A stretch of 64,000 nucleotides of DNA, taken from the NCBI RefSeq assembly GCF_002179965.1, contig NZ_NGUQ01000018.1:62001-126000 (forward strand). The letters are read 5' to 3'. The position numbers and the translations under genes were made by a program. Positions 47,387 to 55,587 of this stretch are shown here, piece by piece. The DNA comes from Pandoraea sp. PE-S2T-3 (lineage in GTDB: Bacteria > Pseudomonadota > Gammaproteobacteria > Burkholderiales > Burkholderiaceae). Below the pieces are notes generated by a model, which was not told where the DNA came from, did not search any database, and was given only the letters and a program-made list of their open reading frames with translations. Every line of letters starts with the position of its first letter. Position 1 is the first letter of the stretch.

Positions 47387-49501
47387 TCAGTAGGCCCCTT
47401 GCAGATCGATCGTGCCCAGCACGCGAACCTGCGGCTCGTCCGCGACTTCCTGAAACGACAGCACCGCCAGATCGGCGCGCTCGCGCTCGATCAGCTTGCG
47501 CACGAAGCGGCGCACGTCGAGCGCCGTGAACAGCACGGCGGGGCTGCCGTCGTGCGCGGCCAGCACGTCGTCGATCGCGCACAGAATCGATTCCGTCTGC
47601 TCGGCGTTCAGATCGGCGTACGAACCCGACGACGTCTGACGCACGGCTGCGCGTACCGTGTCTTCGATCCCCTGGCCGACATTCCAGCCTGCGATCTGCG
47701 CGTTACCCCGCCGGAAACGCCGCGTGATGTGGCGCCGCAAACCGAGTCGCACATATTCCGTGAGCATGATCTGATCGCGCTCGCGAGGCGCCCATTCGAT
47801 CAATGCCTCGAACACGCGCCGCAGGTCACGAATCGAAATGCCTTCGGCCACCAGTCGCTGCAAGACTTCGGCCGTGCGGTTGATCGGCAACTGCCGCTGC
47901 AACTCTTTCACCAGTTCGCCATAGCGATCTTCCATCGCGTCCATCAAGAAGCGCGTTTCCTGCACGCCAAGGAAATCGGCCGCATGCGCATCGATGACCA
48001 GCGACACGCAATGTGCGACGCGTTCATCGCCTTCGAGCGCGATGCCGCCGTGCTCGCGCCACCGATCTCGCTGCGCCGTCGTGAGCCAGTAAAGCACGTG
48101 GCCGCCGAACGCCAACGGGGTTCGCGCAAGGTCATCGTTGTCAGCTTTGTCTGCGTTGTCATGGGCGACGAGCCCGCGCAGTGCCGTCAACGTATGCTCG
48201 CCGTCAAATCGGGCGAGTGCCATGCCGGGCGACATCGGAAGCGTCAATACGCTCTCGTGATAGAGCTGAATGTCGAGCATGTCCGGCGCCAGCGACGCGT
48301 CGATCACCAGACTGACTTCCGGCATCGGCACGCCGAACTGCTCGAATTTCTGATCACGTAATGCGTCGATCCGGTTGGCGAGCGAGCCGGCGCCGCCGGA
48401 TGGACTTGCCAATGCACTCACCAACCCGCTTCCCACGCGAACTTGCAACGGCTGCGCGCCCGGGCGGCCGGTTTGCGCCCCCCCTGCACTGCCGTCTGCG
48501 CGGGTGCCACCAGAGCCGGTGCTACCTTCGCGCGCCCGGCGGCGCACCCACCACGCCGCCGTGCCCGACATGGCCGCGAGAAGGATGAAGTAGTGCATCG
48601 GAAAGCCGGGAATCAGGCCGAACAGGACCAGCACCACCGCAGCGACCATCAGCGACTGCGGCTGCGCGGCGAGCTGGTCGGTCAGTTCGCGCGCAAGGTT
48701 ATGCCGGTGCTCCCCCGGCACGCGCGTCACGATAATGCCCGCTGTCACCGAAATGAGAAGCGCCGGAATCTGCGACACGAGCCCGTCGCCGATCGACAGG
48801 ATGGCGTAGAGCGCACCCGCCTCGCTCGCGCTCATGCCGTGCATGAAAACGCCGACGCCGATCCCGCCCAGCAAGTTGACCACGATGATGACGAGTCCGG
48901 CGATGGCATCGCCCTTGACGAACTTCATCGCTCCATCCATCGCGCCATAGAACTGACTCTCCTTCTGCACTACCCGGCGCAGACGGCCGGCTTCGACCGC
49001 ATCGATGGTCCCGGCACGCAGGTCGCCGTCGATACTCATCTGCTTGCCGGGCATGCCGTCGAGCGAGAATCGCGCGCCCACTTCCGCCACCCGCTCGGAG
49101 CCCTTGGTGATCACGATGAAGTTCACCACCGTGATGATCAGGAACACGATCATCCCCACCACGATGTTGCCACCCGCCGCAAAGTCTCCGAAGGTGTAGA
49201 CGATATCGCCAGCGTCAGCGCGCAGCAGAATCAGCCGGCTCGTGCTGATCGTCAGCCCCAGCCGGAACAGGGTGGTCATCAGCAATACGGAGGGAAAGAC
49301 AGAGAAGTCGAGCGGTTCGTTGACGTAGAGCGCCACCATCAGGAGCAGCAGCGACACCGCAAGGTTGAGCGCGATGAGCATGTCCATCACCGAGGGTGGC
49401 ATCGGGATGATGATCATCAGAACGGTGACGAGCAGCAGCGCCGCAAGCACGATGTCTTGCCGTCCGGCGGCAGCGCCAAGCCACGACATCACGCGGGTCA
49501 T
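47387..49501 (-). CDS. sctV: Type III export gate protein SctV
   Basis: The 704-residue FlhA/InvA/SsaV-family inner-membrane protein has an N-terminal half with about eight membrane segments and the family block FPSVLLMTTLFRLGLTISTS. The C-terminal half is the cytoplasmic ring domain (SLVIDASLAPDM onward). Between them is a Gly/Ser-rich linker near residues 325-360. The start overlaps the ssaM-like gene by four bases. Confidence 0.97.
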   Translation of the reverse strand: MTRVMSWLGAAAGRQDIVLAALLLVTVLMIIIPMPPSVMDMLIALNLAVSLLLLMVALYVNEPLDFSVFPSVLLMTTLFRLGLTISTSRLILLRADAGDIVYTFGDFAAGGNIVVGMIVFLIITVVNFIVITKGSERVAEVGARFSLDGMPGKQMSIDGDLRAGTIDAVEAGRLRRVVQKESQFYGAMDGAMKFVKGDAIAGLVIIVVNLLGGIGVGVFMHGMSASEAGALYAILSIGDGLVSQIPALLISVTAGIIVTRVPGEHRHNLARELTDQLAAQPQSLMVAAVVLVLFGLIPGFPMHYFILLAAMSGTAAWWVRRRAREGSTGSGGTRADGSAGGAQTGRPGAQPLQVRVGSGLVSALASPSGGAGSLANRIDALRDQKFEQFGVPMPEVSLVIDASLAPDMLDIQLYHESVLTLPMSPGMALARFDGEHTLTALRGLVAHDNADKADNDDLARTPLAFGGHVLYWLTTAQRDRWREHGGIALEGDERVAHCVSLVIDAHAADFLGVQETRFLMDAMEDRYGELVKELQRQLPINRTAEVLQRLVAEGISIRDLRRVFEALIEWAPRERDQIMLTEYVRLGLRRHITRRFRRGNAQIAGWNVGQGIEDTVRAAVRQTSSGSYADLNAEQTESILCAIDDVLAAHDGSPAVLFTALDVRRFVRKLIERERADLAVLSFQEVADEPQVRVLGTIDLQGAY

Positions 49502-49938
49502 GCTCGCGGCTCCGCAGCACTACGGCCATCGGGGACATCGCGCGAATCCCGCTGTTGTTCGGCATGGATACGCTCCAGCAGGCGTCGCATGCGCGAAAGG
49601 CATTGCCACCAGTCTCCCGCTTGCATGCGAGACGCAACGGTCGGCGTGGCGATCAACATGGGGCGTCCCTGCGCGACGCAGGCCCGCACCGGAATCCCGA
49701 GGCTCCACTCCGGCGCGCAGGTTTGCAGCATCAAAGGCAACCAACGCTCCGCTCGGGTGCTCCGCTCGATCAATGTCAGCGCCAGCGTCACCCCCGTCGT
49801 CCCGGCCTCGATCATCAGGTGACACGGCGCAAGCGTCACCCGCATCTTCGGTGCGATCGCGCGTGCCGGCAGCGCCAGCAGTTCGAAGAGCTGTTCAAGC
49901 TTGCGTTGTGTCTGGAGATCGATCGGGGAGGAGTGCAT
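49498..49938 (-). CDS. SsaM-like type III component
   Basis: The 146-residue protein lies directly before sctV, where ssaM lies in SPI-2. The pattern LEQLFELLALPARAIAPKM, then LGIPVRACVAQGRPMLIATP and WWQCLSRMRRLLERIH matches my recollection of SsaM spacing (leading helix, GIP-R motif, C-terminal helix). In Salmonella SsaM works with SpiC and SsaL to set translocator-before-effector order. ATG 49938 is the best internal start; upstream in-frame ATG 50049 gives poor sequence. The family call is tentative. Confidence 0.6.
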   Translation of the reverse strand: MHSSPIDLQTQRKLEQLFELLALPARAIAPKMRVTLAPCHLMIEAGTTGVTLALTLIERSTRAERWLPLMLQTCAPEWSLGIPVRACVAQGRPMLIATPTVASRMQAGDWWQCLSRMRRLLERIHAEQQRDSRDVPDGRSAAEPRA

Positions 49939-50074
49939 GCGGCGCGCACCGGATACCGGTTGGGCAGTCGTGAAGTGGAATGACAGGAACACGAGCGATG
50001 GTCTCGCACGCGTGTTGCACCGGACATCCGGCGCAGACCTGAACTTCACCCCAAAACGCGAGATCGTCCGGGCG

Positions 50075-50734
50075 TCACAACATCATCCTGAGCCGGTGTG
50101 CCCAGTTCACGATATCGGCCACGTTGTGAGCATCGAGCTTGCGCATCATGTTGAGCCGGTGCGTTTCGACCGTCTTGATACTGATCGACAGCAGTGCGGC
50201 GATGTCACGATTGCGTTGCCCCTCGGCGACCAGCTTGAGTACCTGACGCTCTCGCAACGTCAGCAGACGTTCCGGCGTTTCGTTGTCGCAGGGGATTGGC
50301 AGGTACGGCGGCTGCGTCGGGGTTCGCATCACGCCAAACACGGCCGGGTCAATGAAGCGCCGCCCCGTCATCACTTGCCGGGCAGCGTGAATCACCGTAT
50401 CGCGCGCGCTGCTTTTCAGGACGTACGCGGCTGCGCCCGCATCGAGCGCCTGACGCGCGCGCTCGCCGTCGTTGCTCGCCGAGTTGACCAATACCCGCAG
50501 GCCGAGCCAGCGCTGACAGCACTGGCGAATGACATCGATGCCGTCCATCCCCGGCAGCCCGAGGTCGAGCATCACCAGATCGGGACGATGCACCTGACAC
50601 GCGCGGTAGACGTCGAGCCCGTTGGCCACCCGGGCGAGCACGCGCCACTTGAGATCCCCCTCGACCAGACGGCACATGCCGTCCGCCAGCAACTCGTGGT
50701 CCTCTACAACGATAACGCCTGTGCTTCCCGTCAT
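50075..50734 (-). CDS. LuxR-type response regulator, SsrB-like
   Basis: The 219-residue NarL/FixJ-type regulator has a receiver with acidic residues Glu11 and Asp12, phospho-acceptor Asp57 (VMLDLGLPGMDG), Ser85 and Lys107. A LuxR helix-turn-helix (LTLRERQVLKLVAEGQRNRD, then KTVETHRLNMM) follows. In SPI-2 the matching regulator is SsrB. No histidine kinase lies in the island. It is divergent from the spiC/sctC operon, with a 308-base control region between, and lies upstream of the ssaM-like/sctV operon. Confidence 0.92.
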   Translation of the reverse strand: MTGSTGVIVVEDHELLADGMCRLVEGDLKWRVLARVANGLDVYRACQVHRPDLVMLDLGLPGMDGIDVIRQCCQRWLGLRVLVNSASNDGERARQALDAGAAAYVLKSSARDTVIHAARQVMTGRRFIDPAVFGVMRTPTQPPYLPIPCDNETPERLLTLRERQVLKLVAEGQRNRDIAALLSISIKTVETHRLNMMRKLDAHNVADIVNWAHRLRMML

Positions 50735-51042
50735 TCCCGACTCCTGGACATTTGTGTTTTATGGATATACGGATTTTTGACCATAATTTTGGTATCCGAA
50801 TTAGCGACGCGATTCTTGAGCTTTATCCCGTATCTCTGACGCGACATCGCGTTGGCGTTTTTCCTCCCAGTCGCGCACTGGCACATGAAATCAGGTATGT
50901 GCCGGATGGCACTCGCACGCAGGCGCGCGACAATTCCGGTCTTTGCGGGCGCAGGCCGGCCACACGGATCGTCCTCGCTCGACCGCCGCTTTGCGGGGTG
51001 CGCTGCCACCCTCCTTCTCTCTCCCGACAATCTTCTCCACGT
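50735..51042. promoter_or_regulatory. Divergent control region of the type III island
   Basis: This 308-base gap lies between the SsrB-like gene (leftward) and the spiC-like gene (rightward). Its left 70 bases are AT-rich compared with the GC-rich surroundings. An imperfect inverted repeat CGGAT...ATCCG (50770-50798) surrounds ACCATAATTTTGGT. It is a candidate operator region; no sigma motif is clear enough to name. The right part looks like non-coding GC-rich DNA. Confidence 0.45.
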
Positions 51043-51522
51043 ATGCGTTTGCCTTTCGCGCTCGCCGCCCTCGACTGGATTACCCCGCGCGATGTAAAAG
51101 GCGCGCGTCATGCCATTGATCTCGACGGTCAACGTGGCTGGGTCTGCACGATCAACGATAGTTTCTGTGTGGCCATCGCGATACCGGTGCCTGTCCAACA
51201 CCGGCTCGGCGCGCGTGCCACTGACTACGAAACCCTGCCACCGGGCTGGCTCACGCGGCTCACCCTCGTGCTGGCCGCCCAGCCCGAGCTTCGCTGCGAC
51301 AGCGTTTGCATCGCACACGGTGACGTGTGGTGGATGCATCGATTCGATGCCGACGAGACGCCCGCCAGCGTTGAGGCGCAGCTTCGCCGCCAGATACTCG
51401 CCTGTCACCTCGTCGCGCCCAAAGCCGACACCGAACCCCGCAACCCAACGTCGCCAGCGCCCGTCCAGCACATCGGCGCCCGGCAAGCCAGCCAACGGCT
51501 TCGTGCCATGCGCCGCTCATGA
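51043..51522 (+). CDS. SpiC/SsaB-like type III protein
   Basis: The 159-residue protein is the first gene of the sctC operon, the position of spiC (ssaB) in SPI-2. The pattern GWVCTIND, then LPPGWLTRLTLVLAAQPEL, then WWMHRFD and VEAQLRRQILACHLV matches the spacing and several residues I recall for SpiC (WIMTI..., TLLLAAHPD..., a final CIL). SpiC is a gatekeeper component and possibly an effector. ATG 51043 (MRLPFALAALD) is preferred; earlier sequence is poor. The stop overlaps the sctC start (ATGA). The C-terminal 35 residues extend past the known length. Confidence 0.62.
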   Translation: MRLPFALAALDWITPRDVKGARHAIDLDGQRGWVCTINDSFCVAIAIPVPVQHRLGARATDYETLPPGWLTRLTLVLAAQPELRCDSVCIAHGDVWWMHRFDADETPASVEAQLRRQILACHLVAPKADTEPRNPTSPAPVQHIGARQASQRLRAMRRS

Positions 51523-53186
51523 CCATGGGGATTCACCGCTCGTTTCATCGTGTCTCACGGCGTGTGGCGCTGTTGCCCTTGTCCGCGGGTGCTGCCGCGA
51601 TTTTTTACCTGGCGGCGCCCATGCCGGCGTTCGCACTCCCCTCGTCTGCCTCCGAAACGCTTCTCACGCCTGCGAATCCCGTTTCGACGACAGCCACCCT
51701 GCCGGTCTGGCGTGGTGGCGCGTTCCTCTTCCAGAGCGCCGGCACGCCACTCGCCGAACTGTTGCGCGACTTCGGTGCGCATCACCGCATCCCGACGATC
51801 GTCAGCGCGCAGGTCACCGACAAGTTCATCGGCGCGTTACCGGCGGGTACACCACAGGTGACACTCGACGCGCTCTCCGAACGTTATCGGCTTTCGTGGT
51901 ATTTCAACGGCCAGACGTTGCATATCTATAAGGCCAGCGAGGTCGCGAGACAGGTGGTGTCGCTGCGTTATGCATCGCCGGATCAGTTGCTTTCGCATTT
52001 GCGCAGTGCAGGTGTCCTTCACCCGCAGCACTGCGTCGCACGGGCGATTCCCGCCGCTCGCGCACTTGAGATCGCTGGCGTGCCAGCCTGCCTGGAAACG
52101 GTGGCGATGCTCGCCGAACATCTGGAGCGCGACGCCAGAGATCAGCAGGAGAGCGAGGAGACCATCGAGATTTTTCCCCTGAAATTCGCGACGGCGGCCG
52201 ACACGAGGTACTTTTATCGCGGACAGGAAGTTGTCGTCCCCGGCGTCGTCAGCGTCTTGCAAGACCTTATTCTCGGCGCTGGCCCGCTCGTCGCCGTGGC
52301 GGGCGAAGCAGCCGGGGCAGCGGGGACCCCAGCGAGTCCGCCGCGTGCGAACACCCCGCGTTTTTCCGCGGATGCCCGCCGCAACGCTGTCGTGGTGCGC
52401 GAGCGACGCCGCAACCTGCCGCTCTACGCGGATCTGGTTGCGCAGTTGGATGTGCGTCCGCGTCTGGTCGACATCTCGGTCGCCATCATCGACGTGAACG
52501 CGAGCGACATTGCCGAGCTTGGCGTCGACATCGCCGGCAGTGCGCGGCTTGGCGGCTTCGGCACGCTGGGCCTGAACAGTAATCGCATGCGAGGCGACAA
52601 CGGCGCCGACGCGAACGATCAGGGTACGTTTTCGGCGGTGGTCGGAGATACCAACAAATTCATGGTCAATCTCTCCGCACTTGAGCGGAATTCGAAAGCG
52701 CGCGTGCTTTCGCGGCCGTCCATCGTCACGCTCGACAACATGCAGGCGGTGCTCGATCGCAGCGTGACGTTCTATACGAAGGTCACCGGTGAAAAGGTGG
52801 CCAAGCTCGAGAGCGTGACGTCGGGTTCGCTGTTACGCGTGACGCCGCGACTGGTGCCCGACGATGCCGGTGGTCTTGATCAGGTCATGCTTACGCTCAA
52901 CATCGAAGACGGCGGCGAAATACGGAGCGCCCGCGACTCACGCAACGAGGTCCCAACTATCCGAAATTCGGCAATCTCGACGCAAGCCACGCTTCAGGCC
53001 GGACAGAGTCTGCTGCTCGGCGGCTTCGTTCAGGACACCCAGCACGAGCAGGAAAGCAAGATCCCGCTGCTGGGCGATATTCCATTTATCGGGTGGCTCT
53101 TCCGCTCGACCACGCATCGCAATGAAAGCGTGATCCGGTTGTTCCTCATCAAGGCCGAGCCCACGTCCGGTGAGCCGAAAGCATGA
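51519..53186 (+). CDS. sctC: Type III secretin SctC
   Basis: The 555-residue outer-membrane ring protein of the SsaC/InvG/YscC family has a signal peptide (VALLPLSAGAAAIFYLAAP) and N-domains (AELLRDFGAHHRIPTIVSAQ). The secretin core contains RVLSRPSIVTLDNMQAVLDR, ITPRL-like VTPRLVPDD, and the late VQDTQHEQESKIPLLGDIP. It is coupled to the gene before and to sctD after, each by a four-base overlap. Confidence 0.96.
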   Translation: MTMGIHRSFHRVSRRVALLPLSAGAAAIFYLAAPMPAFALPSSASETLLTPANPVSTTATLPVWRGGAFLFQSAGTPLAELLRDFGAHHRIPTIVSAQVTDKFIGALPAGTPQVTLDALSERYRLSWYFNGQTLHIYKASEVARQVVSLRYASPDQLLSHLRSAGVLHPQHCVARAIPAARALEIAGVPACLETVAMLAEHLERDARDQQESEETIEIFPLKFATAADTRYFYRGQEVVVPGVVSVLQDLILGAGPLVAVAGEAAGAAGTPASPPRANTPRFSADARRNAVVVRERRRNLPLYADLVAQLDVRPRLVDISVAIIDVNASDIAELGVDIAGSARLGGFGTLGLNSNRMRGDNGADANDQGTFSAVVGDTNKFMVNLSALERNSKARVLSRPSIVTLDNMQAVLDRSVTFYTKVTGEKVAKLESVTSGSLLRVTPRLVPDDAGGLDQVMLTLNIEDGGEIRSARDSRNEVPTIRNSAISTQATLQAGQSLLLGGFVQDTQHEQESKIPLLGDIPFIGWLFRSTTHRNESVIRLFLIKAEPTSGEPKA

Positions 53187-54565
53187 CGACGACGTACACA
53201 CTCACCTTGCTTGACGGCCCGCTCGCGGGGCGCTCGTTGCCCCTGCCGTCCGGTGCGTTTTCTGTTGGCGCAGAAGACTCGGATATCGCGATGGCGCTGG
53301 AGAATGGCGCCGGGGCGACGCTTCATGTGGACGACGACGGGGTGCGACTGCTGACGCGCACCGACGTCTGGGTCAACGGTGCGTCACTCGAATGGCCGGA
53401 TGACACCTTGCTGGACGTCCCCCTCTGCGTCCGGCTCCCGCTAAGGTCGGTCATTGATCTGGCGGGACTCGGCATCTGGCTGGACACCGGCGATGCCGAA
53501 TCGCCGGTGCCGATGCCATTGCCCCAGCGTCCGGCACGTCTCGCGTCTGACGCCGTCCACCCGTCTGCGCAGCGGCAAGCCCATACGCAGCCCCTGTTGG
53601 CGCAGGACGGTCCGGCATTCTCGTGGTCCCTGAAGCGGAAGCCCTCGAAGCGCCCGCGCCGGGCGACATGGCTTGCAGCCACAGGCATCTCGCTGGTCGC
53701 GCTCGCCGTCGGCGCCATGATCTGGCGAACGGGTTCGGCCAACGTCATCACATCACCGGGCGGCATTGGCACGCTGAAGTCTCTTGCGGCACGCATCGCC
53801 CCCGGCATCTCACTGACGATCTCCGACGGGGCCGTGCTGTTCTCCGGTGGCTGCGCGTCTGACGACGTGCGTTCGCGACTGCGTACCGAAGCGCGGGGGC
53901 TCGACAAGGTCGTACGCGACGACACCTGGTGTCCCGCTGATCTGACACAGTCCGTCCAGACGTTGTTGCGTCTTTATGGCTACGGTGCGGCCTATGTCGG
54001 CGTCGCGCCCAGTGGCGAGATTGTGATCAGCGGCGCCTTCGTCGCGGACGCGCGCTGGCGAGCCACCTCCGATGCGCTGGATGCGCTCGCCCTGCCCCAC
54101 GGCTGGCGGGTCGACAACGACGAAGCCGACGGCTTCGACACGGTCGTGCAACTTCTGAAAGACGCGAATCAGTTGCGCGGCGTCAACGTCACCCGCGAGC
54201 GCGACGGCTGGCGGCTCACAGGTCCGGTATCCGCACAGCGTCAGGTGGCCTTGCAGTCACTCGCGGACACATGGAATGACGCAGCACGCACGTTGCGCCT
54301 TCGCATCGAGCCGTTGCCGGTGCGCATGCCGACGCTTTCACAAACCGGACTGCCCGCACCGGTGGTGAGCATTGGCGGTTCGCCCACGGCGCCACACATT
54401 ACGTTGGCCGACGGCACTCGCCTCATGCAAGGCGCACGGCTCGCAGGCGGGGCGCACGTCATTGCCGTCGCGGCCGACGGCGTGTCGATTGCGGCGCACG
54501 ACCGGCTCTTCTATTTGCCACTGACACCGGAGAACACCTATGACGACACGCCTGACGAAGATTGA
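53183..54565 (+). CDS. sctD: Type III inner-ring protein SctD
   Basis: The 460-residue SsaD/YscD-type protein has an N-terminal FHA-like cytoplasmic domain (LTLLDGPLAGRSLPLPSGAF), one membrane segment near residues 160-180 (TWLAATGISLVALAVGAMIW), and periplasmic ring-building domains. It is about 55 residues longer than SsaD. It overlaps sctC by four bases and the ssaE-like gene by 26. Confidence 0.88.
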   Translation: MTTTYTLTLLDGPLAGRSLPLPSGAFSVGAEDSDIAMALENGAGATLHVDDDGVRLLTRTDVWVNGASLEWPDDTLLDVPLCVRLPLRSVIDLAGLGIWLDTGDAESPVPMPLPQRPARLASDAVHPSAQRQAHTQPLLAQDGPAFSWSLKRKPSKRPRRATWLAATGISLVALAVGAMIWRTGSANVITSPGGIGTLKSLAARIAPGISLTISDGAVLFSGGCASDDVRSRLRTEARGLDKVVRDDTWCPADLTQSVQTLLRLYGYGAAYVGVAPSGEIVISGAFVADARWRATSDALDALALPHGWRVDNDEADGFDTVVQLLKDANQLRGVNVTRERDGWRLTGPVSAQRQVALQSLADTWNDAARTLRLRIEPLPVRMPTLSQTGLPAPVVSIGGSPTAPHITLADGTRLMQGARLAGGAHVIAVAADGVSIAAHDRLFYLPLTPENTYDDTPDED

Positions 54566-54836
54566 GGACCAACTTGCCGCTTCGGCACCTGATGTGCCGG
54601 CTTCACCGTCGGCACAACTTGCCCAACTGAGCGACGCGCAGAGGACGCTGAACGACGCGCTGCAATCACCGCTCTCACCCGCCTTGCACCGGCACGCCCG
54701 GACACAGTCCGAGGCGGTCGACGCGGCGATAGGTATTCTCTCGCGGCTGACGCAGCGCTTTCGCGCGTCCTACGGCCGTGCAGCAGAAGGTACGGGAAGT
54801 ACAGGAGGCACAGGAAGTACAGGAGGAGCGCAATAG
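54540..54836 (+). CDS. SsaE-like (SctE) small chaperone
   Basis: The 98-residue helical protein starts MTTRLTKIEDQLAAS, close in pattern to the SsaE start MTTLTRLEDLL as I recall it, and lies after sctD as ssaE does. YscE-type proteins co-chaperone the needle subunit or effectors. The C-terminus is unusual: an 18-bp direct repeat (54795-54812 and from 54813) encodes a GSTGGT-type tail absent from SsaE, which is about 80 residues long. Confidence 0.6.
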   Translation: MTTRLTKIEDQLAASAPDVPASPSAQLAQLSDAQRTLNDALQSPLSPALHRHARTQSEAVDAAIGILSRLTQRFRASYGRAAEGTGSTGGTGSTGGAQ

Positions 54837-55098
54837 CCTCGCTGACGGCAATCGTCGCGATGACATCGAATCGGTGTGAGAGTGCCCGGAAATCGATGAC
54901 CGATGCGCCCGGAAGCGACAAAGCGAATCACGTCTCGAAAGGCGGAGACGCCACCGCGTGTGAACATTCGGCACCGCGGCGTTCGCGCACGACGCTTCAC
55001 CGATTCGATCATGGAATGGTGGGGTGAGCGTCGATGTCATGACCACGCGCGAATCGCCCGAGGTCCCATCACCGTCAAATTTTAAGAGCACGTACACC

Positions 55099-55512
55099 AT
55101 GTCACGTCACGACCTCGCGCAGACCCTTGTAGACGCTCTCAAGCTGATCGGCTGCGATCCGGGCAAGATCCACACCGTCGACAATCATTCGCCCATTGAA
55201 CTGACGTTCAACGCTTCACCGAGCATCATCGTGGAGACGCTGGAAAATCAAACCTGCGGCATTCATTCGGTTGTCGCCACCGACGAAGCGGCGCGCTTGC
55301 ATCGCGCCAACAGCGAGCGTCTTCTGCAACTGCTTATCGAGCCAGCGGAATGGGCAATCACCGGTCACGTGCAATTGCGTGCGCAAGACAATCGGCTCGT
55401 TCTGCACGCGCTGGTGAACGAGGAGGCGTCTGCCGAGCCGGAACCGTTCGCGCAAGCGCTCACTGATTTTTACGATCGCATCAAGCTCTGCCGTGAACAT
55501 CTGCGCGCGTGA
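55099..55512 (+). CDS. Type III class I chaperone (CesT-like)
   Basis: The 137-residue protein has the layout of class I type III chaperones: an N-terminal helix (HDLAQTLVDALKLIG), strands around SIIVETLENQTCGIHSVV and LVLHALVNEE, and a C-terminal helix (ALTDFYDRIKLCREHL). In SPI-2 sseA, a translocator chaperone, occupies this place. Its partner is not visible; no sseB/C/D-like gene follows. ATG 55099 is chosen over 55024. A 262-base gap without recognised features separates it from the ssaE-like gene. Confidence 0.6.
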   Translation: MSRHDLAQTLVDALKLIGCDPGKIHTVDNHSPIELTFNASPSIIVETLENQTCGIHSVVATDEAARLHRANSERLLQLLIEPAEWAITGHVQLRAQDNRLVLHALVNEEASAEPEPFAQALTDFYDRIKLCREHLRA

Positions 55513-55587
55513 GATTGCGCGGATTGCGCCGATGGTGCTGATTGCCATCTGAACGATGTAAGCGGGCCGCCATGTCCCCATGTGCGG

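Noticed and set aside
50731-51495. Minus-strand frame of 254 codons opposite the spiC-like gene
   Set aside because: The plus-strand frame is coupled to sctC and matches SpiC spacing; the minus frame has no such support.
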